Positions 34,694 through 41,015 of a stretch of 41,015 nt of DNA are shown here, in pieces. The position numbers were made by a program, and so were the translations under genes. Location: NCBI GenBank assembly GCA_947632405.1, contig CANRPE010000007.1, forward strand, positions 1-41,015, read 5' to 3'. How positions within the stretch are numbered: position 1 is the first letter of the stretch; every line of letters begins with the position of its first letter. The notes below the pieces were generated by a model that saw nothing but the letters and a program-made list of their open reading frames with translations, had not been told where the DNA came from and ran no database searches. The stretch is from an uncultured Bacilli bacterium (GTDB taxonomy: Bacteria; Bacillota_I; Bacilli_A; RF39; UBA660).

Positions 34694-36277
34694 ATGATTC
34701 AAGTTAATAATGTTAGTTTAAAGTTTGGAAAAAGAACTTTATTTGAAGATGTAAATATTAAATTTACTAATGGTAATTGTTATGGATTAATTGGCGCTAA
34801 TGGAAGTGGTAAATCTACTTTTTTAAAAATTCTTTCTGGTGAAATTGAAACAACAACTGGTGAAATAGTAATTACAAAAGGAGAAAGAGTATCTATCTTA
34901 AAACAAGACCATTATCAATATGATGATGTCAGAGTAATAGATGTTGTTATCATGGGTAATAGTCGCTTATATCAAATAATTGAACAGAAAAATGAATTAT
35001 ACGCACATACAGAATTTAGTGATGAAGATGGAATGAAACTTGCAGAGTTAGAATCTGAATTTATGGATTTAGATGGTTGGAATGCCGAATCAGATGCTGC
35101 GACATTATTAAATAATTTAGGTGTTTTAGAACAATATCATAACTTATATATGAAAGATATCCCTGTAAAAGATAGAGTAAAAGTACTTCTTGCTAATGCT
35201 TTATTTGGTAATCCAGATATTTTACTTTTAGATGAGCCAACAAATAGTTTAGATATAGAAGCAATCAAATGGCTAGAAGAATTTTTAATTAATTTTAATA
35301 ATACAGTTATTGTAGTATCTCATGATCGTCATTTTCTTAATAATGTCTGTACTCATATTGCAGATATTGATTATGGTAAAATTAAATTATATATTGGAAA
35401 TTATGATTTTTGGTATGAATCATCTGAATTATTACAAAAACAAATGAAAGAATCAAATAAGAAAAAAGAAGAAAAAATTAAAGAATTACAATCATTTATT
35501 GACCGATTTTCAGCAAATGCTTCAAAATCTCGTCAAGCAACTTCACGAAAAAAAATGTTAGAAAAAATTCAGTTAGACGAAATTGTGCCATCATCACGAA
35601 AATATCCATATATTGATTTTAAAATAGAAAAAGAAAGTGGAAAAGAGATTTTGAAAGTAACTTCACTTACTAAAGAAGTGGATGGAAAGAAAATTTTAGA
35701 TAAGGTATCATTTACTATTTTAAAAGGTGATAAAGTTGCTATTATTGCTGAAGATGATTTTGTAAAAACAGCTTTATTTAATATTTTGACATATAAAGAC
35801 AAGGATATAAAAGGAATGATTGAGTGGGGAAAAACAATTAAATATGGCTATTTACCTCAAGATAATACAGCTTTCTTTAAAACAGATAAAAATATTATGG
35901 AATGGATTGGACAGTATTATGATATTAAAGATGAAACAGTATTACGTGGATTTTTAGGAAGAATGCTTTTCTCAGGTGAAGATGTATTTAAAAAAGTAGA
36001 AGTATTATCAGGAGGGGAAAAAGCACGTTGTATGATTTCTAAAATGATGTTAGAACAACCTAATTTTTTAATTCTAGATGAACCAACAAATCACTTAGAT
36101 TTGGAAAGTATCACTTCATTAAATAAAGGAATGGAAAACTTTAAAGGAGAAATAATTTTTACAAGTCGTGATTATGAATTAAATTCTACAGTTGCTAATC
36201 GTATTATTGAAATAAAAAAAGATGGTTCCATTATTGATCGAAGTATTCCATATGAAGAATATTTAAATAAAAAATAA
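34694..36277 (+). CDS. ABC-F ATPase (YkpA/YbiT-like)
   Basis: The 527-aa protein has two ABC domains and no membrane domain; ABC-F proteins act on ribosomes as translation factors or in antibiotic protection. Domain 1 has Walker A GANGSGKST (34-42) and Walker B LLLDEPTNSLD, then SHDRHFLN and VCTHIADIDYGKIKLYIGNY. A charged linker (about 250-300) follows. Domain 2 has LSGGEKAR (about 438-445), LILDEPTNHLD and a Q-loop. Domain 1's signature is IPVKDR instead of LSGGxx, and domain 2's Walker A is AEDDFVKT (352-359). One composite ATP site thus looks weakened while the other is intact. The WG/GNYDFWYESS features point to the YkpA/YbiT branch. Confidence 0.92.
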   Translation: MIQVNNVSLKFGKRTLFEDVNIKFTNGNCYGLIGANGSGKSTFLKILSGEIETTTGEIVITKGERVSILKQDHYQYDDVRVIDVVIMGNSRLYQIIEQKNELYAHTEFSDEDGMKLAELESEFMDLDGWNAESDAATLLNNLGVLEQYHNLYMKDIPVKDRVKVLLANALFGNPDILLLDEPTNSLDIEAIKWLEEFLINFNNTVIVVSHDRHFLNNVCTHIADIDYGKIKLYIGNYDFWYESSELLQKQMKESNKKKEEKIKELQSFIDRFSANASKSRQATSRKKMLEKIQLDEIVPSSRKYPYIDFKIEKESGKEILKVTSLTKEVDGKKILDKVSFTILKGDKVAIIAEDDFVKTALFNILTYKDKDIKGMIEWGKTIKYGYLPQDNTAFFKTDKNIMEWIGQYYDIKDETVLRGFLGRMLFSGEDVFKKVEVLSGGEKARCMISKMMLEQPNFLILDEPTNHLDLESITSLNKGMENFKGEIIFTSRDYELNSTVANRIIEIKKDGSIIDRSIPYEEYLNKK

Positions 36278-36302
36278 GCATTATGAAACGCTTATTTTTT
36301 TT
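36270..36302. terminator. Bidirectional terminator between ABC-F and activase genes
   Basis: AAATAAGC and GCTTATTT with a 10-nt loop, A-run on the left and T-run on the right; it serves the two convergent transcripts. Confidence 0.85.
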
Positions 36303-37231
36303 CCTCTTTCACATCTATTTCCCCATGTATCAATAATTAGTCCATTTTTCATTACAGCAATAACTTCACAGTTATTTGGACATTTTCCACAAAAATTACT
36401 ATTTGTTTGAAAATGATAATCAGTAATATTAAAATCAAAGTCTATTTCTTTTTCTTTTTTAGAAAGAATAGCAACTCCAAGAGCTCCCATTAAATGACCT
36501 TCTTCATCAGTAATAATTTTAGTATTTAATATTTCTTCAAAAGCTTTTTTGACTCCAATATTTTTACTTACTCCACCTTGAAAGATAATAGGTTCTTTTA
36601 TTTTCTTACCTTTAGCAACATTATTAATATAATTAAGTGCTATACTTTTACATAAACCAGCAATAATATCATTTTTATGATAACCCATTTGAGCTTTATG
36701 AACTAAATCACTTTCTGCAAAAACTGTGCATCTAGCAGCAATAGGAGTAGGATTATTACTCATTAAAGCAATTTTTCCAAAATCTTCTACATTAACTCCT
36801 AAACGCTTAGCTTGACTAGATAAAAAAGCACCCGTACCAGCAGCACATAATGTATTCATGGCATAATCAATAACAATACCATCCTCAATTAAAATAATTT
36901 TAGAATCTTGTCCACCAATTTCCAAAATTGTTTTAATATTTGGATATTTAGATAATGTTCCAATAGCATGAGCTGTTATTTCATTTTTAACAATATTAGC
37001 ATTTAAAATACTTCCTATTAATTTTCGAGCTGATCCAGTTGTTCCAACTCCAACTATTTTAATATCTTTATCTATTTTTTCTTTAAAATAATTTATAATC
37101 TTTTTTACAGCTTCAATAGGATTTCCTTCTGTCCATAAATATTTACTAAGTAAAATTTTATTATTTTCATCAATTATAACTGCCTTTGTTGAAATAGATC
37201 CAATATCAACACCTAAATATGCTTTTTTCAT
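36281..37231 (-). CDS. 2-hydroxyacyl-CoA dehydratase activase-like ATPase (BcrAD/BadFG family)
   Basis: The 316-aa protein belongs to the ASKHA ATPase superfamily. Phosphate-binding motifs are AYLGVDIGSISTKAVI, GVGTTGSARKLIG and EIGGQDSK. Two cysteines, in TLCAAGTGAFL and RCTVFAESD, match the pair that in the HgdC homodimer bridges a [4Fe-4S] cluster. A C-terminal extension carries CGKCPNNC and NRC, additional possible metal ligands not found in minimal HgdC. The archetype injects an electron into a 2-hydroxyacyl-CoA dehydratase at the cost of ATP. It is last in a minus-strand trio, overlapping its neighbour by 4 nt. It may serve the two related proteins upstream of it. Confidence 0.88.
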   Translation of the reverse strand: MKKAYLGVDIGSISTKAVIIDENNKILLSKYLWTEGNPIEAVKKIINYFKEKIDKDIKIVGVGTTGSARKLIGSILNANIVKNEITAHAIGTLSKYPNIKTILEIGGQDSKIILIEDGIVIDYAMNTLCAAGTGAFLSSQAKRLGVNVEDFGKIALMSNNPTPIAARCTVFAESDLVHKAQMGYHKNDIIAGLCKSIALNYINNVAKGKKIKEPIIFQGGVSKNIGVKKAFEEILNTKIITDEEGHLMGALGVAILSKKEKEIDFDFNITDYHFQTNSNFCGKCPNNCEVIAVMKNGLIIDTWGNRCERGKKISVS

Positions 37232-38292
37232 AATTTCTCCTTTCTATATTTAATTAAGTCATAAAAAGCTTCTAATCTTGTATTCATTCCTTCTTCAGAA
37301 GTATTAGAATCAAAGGAAAAGAAAATTACAGGAATCTTTTTTTCAGCTGCGACTTTTTCAATAATTGGAATAGCTCCAACTTCAGGAGTACATCCAAAAG
37401 GCTTTGTATGAATAATGCCATCATATTTTTTAGATAATTTAATAGTCCTATAAACATTATCTAAGCCATCAGCACCTAAATTATACTTGCAATATTTTTT
37501 ACTTACTCTTAGCATATGTTTTCTAAAAAAAGCCTTTTTAAATAACAAATAACTTAAATCTGTATATCTTTTTACTTCAATATTCATAGTTGCTAATTTT
37601 TCTTCTAAATAATAACTAGAATAATGTTCCATAGAAGTATATAATTCTCCAATAATTCCTACTTTTAAACAATTAGAAGGTTTATTAATTTTTAAACTCT
37701 TAAATTTTTTCTTATATTTGAAATAATTCTTTGTTAAACTAATTAGATAATTACAACTAGAAAAAGATTTGAACATTTTATTTTGTAGTTGTAAAAAGTC
37801 ATTTATATTTACTGCAAATCCAATATTTTTTCTAATATAGACATCAATTTTATCCATATAAAAGATATAAAAGAAAGTAATTAAAAAGACATGAATAAAT
37901 TTAATAAAAGAGAGTTTAGTATTTATTTTTTTAAATTTTTTATAAACCTCTATAATATGAAGTTTATCTTTAGAAATAATTTTAATAAATTGAAATTGAT
38001 AACCTAAATCTTTTAAAATTTGTTCTTGAACTTCAGCATAATAGCGATATCTACAACCACCTCCTGCTTGAAATAAAATAGTAGCTCCCATTTCTAAAGA
38101 CTCTATAAAATTCCCAAGATTATATTTAAATGGAATACAAACATCACTTGGTGAATATTTTTCTCCCAATTCTTTTGTTTTTTTTGTAATAGGTGGAGCT
38201 ACCATTACTTCTAAATTAGTGAGCCTTTTTAATAAGTAAGCAATTGGATGATAATATTTACCCATGTGAGGAAAACTAATTATTTCTTTCAT
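37228..38292 (-). CDS. Acyl-CoA dehydratase activase-related protein (HgdB/DUF2229-like)
   Basis: The 354-aa protein is related to the cluster-binding subunits of 2-hydroxyacyl-CoA dehydratases. Cysteines fall in SPSDVCIPFKYNLG, AGGGCRYRYYAE and TKPFGCTPEVGAIP, plausible [4Fe-4S] ligands. The end FFSFDSNTSEEGMNTRLEAF is also typical. In many clostridia this region is part of one ~1,400-residue polypeptide with the activase; here it is separate. The real reaction of this branch is unknown. It overlaps the gene before by 17 nt and the activase after by 4 nt, so the trio forms one transcript. Confidence 0.8.
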   Translation of the reverse strand: MKEIISFPHMGKYYHPIAYLLKRLTNLEVMVAPPITKKTKELGEKYSPSDVCIPFKYNLGNFIESLEMGATILFQAGGGCRYRYYAEVQEQILKDLGYQFQFIKIISKDKLHIIEVYKKFKKINTKLSFIKFIHVFLITFFYIFYMDKIDVYIRKNIGFAVNINDFLQLQNKMFKSFSSCNYLISLTKNYFKYKKKFKSLKINKPSNCLKVGIIGELYTSMEHYSSYYLEEKLATMNIEVKRYTDLSYLLFKKAFFRKHMLRVSKKYCKYNLGADGLDNVYRTIKLSKKYDGIIHTKPFGCTPEVGAIPIIEKVAAEKKIPVIFFSFDSNTSEEGMNTRLEAFYDLIKYRKEKL

Positions 38293-39196
38293 GTGCTGCC
38301 TCCTTTTGCTTTAAAATATCAAAGAAACTTTCTAATCTTGTTAAAAGACCAACATCACTATTTAAATCTTCAAAGAGTAATGTAAGAATAGGAATATTTG
38401 TTACTTTCCTGCAAACTAAATCATTAGATAATGAATCTGGTCCACAAGGAAACGATGATAATAAAATAATACCATCTACTTTATCTTTATAATATTCAAT
38501 ACTAGCAATTACTTCTTTACTATAAGTCCAATATATATCTGTAGATAATTTATTACATTCTTGATCAATAATTTCATGAGGAATTCGATCACTATAAATA
38601 ATTGAAATATCTAAGCTAGCTAAATAATCATTTACTTGTTTTCCAATTAATTCATCATATAAATTATAAGGATGACCTGCTAATAATATTTTTAGTTTAT
38701 TAGATTTTAATACTTGTTTTTGGTCTAATTCTTTTTTTAATCTAATTTCTAAACTTTTATTTTTAGCAAATTTATAAGCTTTATATGATTTAATATAAGA
38801 AAATCCTAAATCTTTACCAATCTTTAAAAAACCTAGTAATTCACTATCTTTAGTAGTTAAATCTATATTATAATTTAAAATATTAATATCATCTAAAACA
38901 TTATTTGTTAAATCATATAGACAACTAAAGTTAGTACAAGCACCTTCATTCTTTTTTAATGAAAATACTCTAGGTACTAAAATATAATCACATTGATCTT
39001 TCAAAGAATAAACGTGACCTAAGAAAAGCTTTAATGCAAGACATGATTCATCTAAAGCTAAAGATTGTCCTTTACTTAAAATTTCTTTATTACTGTTTTT
39101 ACTTGTTATAGTTTCAATATCTAAATATTTAAAAAAATACACCCATAAATCTTTATAGTAGTAATATAAAAGTGCTTTTACTAATCCTATTTTCAT
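38276..39196 (-). CDS. Acyl-CoA dehydratase activase-related protein (DUF2229-like)
   Basis: The 306-aa protein is the first gene of the minus-strand trio. It starts MKIGLVKALLYYYYKDLW and has cysteines in LALDESCLALKLFLGH, GACTNFSC and SFPCGPDSL, plus a LLAGHPYNLYDELIG segment. The end LLFEDLNSDVGLLTRLESFF parallels the end of its neighbour, so the two are probably distant paralogues from one dehydratase-like ancestor. The ribosome site is GGAGG. A role in Fe-S-dependent redox chemistry is inferred; the substrate is unknown. Confidence 0.75.
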   Translation of the reverse strand: MKIGLVKALLYYYYKDLWVYFFKYLDIETITSKNSNKEILSKGQSLALDESCLALKLFLGHVYSLKDQCDYILVPRVFSLKKNEGACTNFSCLYDLTNNVLDDINILNYNIDLTTKDSELLGFLKIGKDLGFSYIKSYKAYKFAKNKSLEIRLKKELDQKQVLKSNKLKILLAGHPYNLYDELIGKQVNDYLASLDISIIYSDRIPHEIIDQECNKLSTDIYWTYSKEVIASIEYYKDKVDGIILLSSFPCGPDSLSNDLVCRKVTNIPILTLLFEDLNSDVGLLTRLESFFDILKQKEAAHERNN

Positions 39197-39250
39197 ATAA
39201 TCCTCCGTTACAATATTATGTCAAAAAAATAAAAAAAATTAGATATTTAT

Positions 39251-39278
39251 TTCGACATTTTTATATAAGAGATATAAT
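39251..39278 (+). promoter_or_regulatory. Promoter of the nuclease-thioredoxin-PH unit
   Basis: TTCGAC (39251-39256), 16-nt spacer, TATAAT (39273-39278), then AGGTGAG and ATG 39295. The same TTCGAC box occurs before paralogue B. Confidence 0.6.
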
Positions 39279-39294
39279 ATAAGTAGGTGAGATT

Positions 39295-39852
39295 ATGAAA
39301 AAATACATACTATTAATAATTTTTAGTTATTTTCTTATTTGTCCACAAGTTCAAGCTGAAACTGTTTCTGTCAAATTAAAAAAATGTGTAGATGGTGATA
39401 CAGCTAGATTTATTATAAATAATCAAGAAAAATCAACACGTTTTTTAGCAATTAATACTCCAGAATTAAAACATGGCAATCAAAAAGAAGAACCATATGG
39501 AAAAGAAGCTAGTAATTATACTTGTAAAAAACTAAAAAATGCAAAAAAGATAACATTAGAATTTGATAAAAATTCTTCAAGTGAAGATAAATATGGTAGA
39601 GTATTAGCTTGGGTATTTGTAGATGATGAATTACTTCAAAATACTTTAGTTAAATATGGTTATGCAGAAGTTGCTTATTTATATGGAGATTATAAATATA
39701 CTTCACTATTAAAAAAATCCCAAAAACTTGCTCAAAAAGAAAAATTAAAAATATGGAGTAATAATAAAGAAATTACTTCAGATAATCTTGTAGATGAAAT
39801 TTTAGATCGTTTATTTAATTATATTAGAAAAGAAATTAAATCTATGTTATAA
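39295..39852 (+). CDS. Secreted thermonuclease-like nuclease (SNase family)
   Basis: The 185-aa protein has a signal peptide (residues 1-21, LLIIFSYFLICPQVQA before ETVS). The OB-fold nuclease domain has the family sequence: VDGDTARFI with calcium-binding Asp, TRFLAINTPEL with the catalytic Arg, YGKEASNYTCKKL, and DKYGRVLAWVFVDDELLQ, then LVKYGYAEVAYLY. It hydrolyses DNA and RNA outside the cell, perhaps for nutrients or against extracellular traps. It leads a three-gene run. Confidence 0.93.
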   Translation: MKKYILLIIFSYFLICPQVQAETVSVKLKKCVDGDTARFIINNQEKSTRFLAINTPELKHGNQKEEPYGKEASNYTCKKLKNAKKITLEFDKNSSSEDKYGRVLAWVFVDDELLQNTLVKYGYAEVAYLYGDYKYTSLLKKSQKLAQKEKLKIWSNNKEITSDNLVDEILDRLFNYIRKEIKSML

Positions 39853-39873
39853 TAACAAAAAGAAAGGAATTTT

Positions 39874-40452
39874 ATGATGACAAAAAAAAGTAATGATGAA
39901 ATTATAATTTCTAAAAGTAAGTTATTCAAAGTTTTAGCAATTTCTTTAGGAGTAATAATACTAATTATAATTTGTTTTCTAATTTCATCTAATGATTCAG
40001 AAACATATAAAGCACAAACAACAAGTAGTAGTGATGCTGTTGAAGAAGAAGATGTTTTACAAAAAGCAATTCAAGAAGCAGGAGAGGTTAGTGATGAAGA
40101 AAGAACCCAACCTGATGCTATTTCTATTGATGAATACATTGATTTATATAATGGAAATGAGAATGAATTAGTCTTATTATCAAGACCTACTTGTCAATAT
40201 TGTAAAATTGCAACACCAATATTAGAAAATATTATTTATAAGTATGGTGTAAAAATTAACTATTTAAATACAGATGAATTAGATGATGAAGCTAATTCTA
40301 AGTTAATATCTTCAGATGAGTATTTCAAAGAAGGATATGGAACTCCATTACTATTAGTAGTATCAAATGGTTCAATTGTAGATAAAATAGATGGTTTAGT
40401 AACTAGAGAAGAATATATTAGTTTCTTTCAAAAATATCAATTTATGGAGTGA
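39874..40452 (+). CDS. Membrane-anchored thioredoxin-like protein
   Basis: The 192-aa protein has one membrane segment at about residues 15-38 (LFKVLAISLGVIILIIICFL) followed by a Ser/Glu-rich linker. The thioredoxin-fold domain (about 85-190) has the active site SRPTCQYCKIATP, that is CxxC. YGTPLLLVVSNGSIVDKIDG supplies the cis-Pro. It is predicted to act outside the membrane in thiol exchange, and may serve the Cys-rich surface proteins of this genome (inference). It overlaps the next gene's start region. Confidence 0.88.
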   Translation: MMTKKSNDEIIISKSKLFKVLAISLGVIILIIICFLISSNDSETYKAQTTSSSDAVEEEDVLQKAIQEAGEVSDEERTQPDAISIDEYIDLYNGNENELVLLSRPTCQYCKIATPILENIIYKYGVKINYLNTDELDDEANSKLISSDEYFKEGYGTPLLLVVSNGSIVDKIDGLVTREEYISFFQKYQFME

Positions 40453-40457
40453 TAAAT

Positions 40458-40898
40458 ATGGGAATTGTATATAATAAAGTATTAGAATTTAAGAAAAAAC
40501 ATCCAATGACAGTTGGTTTTAGACTAGCAAAAAATGCTTCTATTGTCGAAAAACATTTAAATCCAGATGAAGAAGTTTTATATGCATTTTATGCACAAAA
40601 AAATGATAATCCATTTAATATTATTTCAACAGCAGTAGTTGCTTTAACAAATCAAAGAATTTTAATTGGAAGAAAAAGAGTAGTATTTGGTTATTTTTTA
40701 GATTCAATTACTCCTGATTTATTTAATGATTTAAAAGTTTTAGGAGGAATTATTTGGGGTAAATTATATATTGATACAATAAAAGAATTTGTAACATTAT
40801 CAAATATTTCAAAAGATGCTTTAAGTGAAATTGAAACCAAGATTTCATCATTTATGATGATAGAAAAGAAAAAATATAAAGAACATGATAAGATTTGA
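40458..40898 (+). CDS. Bacterial PH-domain-like protein
   Basis: The 146-aa protein starts at ATG 40458 after GGAGTGAT; the GTG at 40449 is part of that site. A PH-like pattern is visible: LNPDEEVLYAFYAQ, then STAVVALTNQRILIGRKRVV with the ALTNxRIL strand of bPH proteins. There is no membrane segment. The function of such proteins is unknown. Last gene of the unit, followed by a terminator. Confidence 0.7.
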   Translation: MGIVYNKVLEFKKKHPMTVGFRLAKNASIVEKHLNPDEEVLYAFYAQKNDNPFNIISTAVVALTNQRILIGRKRVVFGYFLDSITPDLFNDLKVLGGIIWGKLYIDTIKEFVTLSNISKDALSEIETKISSFMMIEKKKYKEHDKI

Positions 40899-40899
40899 A

Positions 40900-40926
40900 A
40901 ATAAACTGTAAAAAGTTTATTTTTTT
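40900..40926 (+). terminator. Terminator of the nuclease-PH unit
   Basis: AATAAACT and AGTTTATT with a 6-nt loop, then T-run. Confidence 0.85.
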
Positions 40927-40928
40927 GA

Positions 40929-41015
40929 TATAATAAAATAGGTGATAGTCTGAAAAGAAAAACAAAATTTATTTTATAAAAATATGTAAAAAAGGGCAGA
41001 CTTCCCCTTACCCCA
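40929..41015 (+). pseudogene. Promoter and ribosome site leading to a broken or truncated gene start
   Basis: TATAAT (40929-40934) and AGGTGAT are followed by a frame starting with CTG (at 40951) rather than ATG. It reads LKRKTKFIL and then a stop. It looks like the start of a membrane or secreted protein gene that has decayed. The last bases hold AAGGG/CCCTT followed, on the minus strand, by a T-run, possibly the terminator of a minus-strand gene beyond the window. Confidence 0.3.

Overview
The window comes from a very AT-rich, low-GC Gram-positive bacterium. It uses the standard code: TGA ends several genes and Trp is TGG. Most genes begin behind an AGGTGAT-type ribosome site, which matches the 3' end of a Firmicutes 16S rRNA. 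The order pcrA - ligA - gatCAB, the HrcA/CIRCE control of clpB and the OLE RNA/OapA pair all fit the Firmicutes. Gene sizes and the family of small anchored proteins suggest an uncultured host-associated (probably gut) Bacilli, Erysipelotrichia-like or RF39-like lineage. That placement is inference.

Layout. 78-1163: an orphan copy (A) of a secreted-protein family behind a promoter whose spacer contains nine G. 1549-14276: housekeeping and envelope genes (pcrA, nucleotidyltransferase, BI-1 protein, ligA, TasA/camelysin-like protein, gatCAB, a periplasmic-binding/GGDEF receptor). 14289-15128: YihY-type membrane protein. 15207-16292: a 1,086-bp segment bounded by perfect 26-bp inverted repeats, holding a tyrosine recombinase and an outward-facing sigma-A-type promoter. 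16375-21588: five tandem paralogues (B-F) of the secreted protein. C-F are each preceded by the same 87-bp terminator/promoter cartridge with nine G between -35 and -10. 21697-24141: a LysM, small beta-domain and SpoIID-like/peptidoglycan-binding operon. 24201-26312: CIRCE-controlled clpB without its N-domain. 26415-31688: unknown acidic and anchored proteins, adenosine deaminase and a GH5 lipoprotein. 31832-32527: glucosaminidase-like protein. 32630-33257: a large structured RNA, probably OLE, followed by oapA. 33926-36277: a possible kinase-fold protein and an ABC-F ATPase. 36281-39196 (minus strand): three proteins of the 2-hydroxyacyl-CoA dehydratase activase group. 39295-40898: secreted nuclease, anchored thioredoxin-like protein and PH-like protein.

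The most exciting part is 15.2-21.6 kb, with its outlier at 78-1163. It looks like a surface-antigen diversification locus with up to four layers. First, an invertible recombinase cassette can aim a promoter at the first gene or away from it, like the Salmonella hin/H segment but with a tyrosine recombinase. Second, homopolymer-G promoters could switch each later gene independently by slippage. Third, near-identical 5' blocks between copies indicate recombination or gene conversion. Fourth, the last ~30 codons before a conserved GARAVVEI tail are hypervariable and rich in NNT codons, as expected for C-type-lectin-like variable regions of diversity-generating retroelements, although no reverse transcriptase or template is in the window. 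The repeats and promoter geometry are read directly from sequence; the switching behaviour is inferred.
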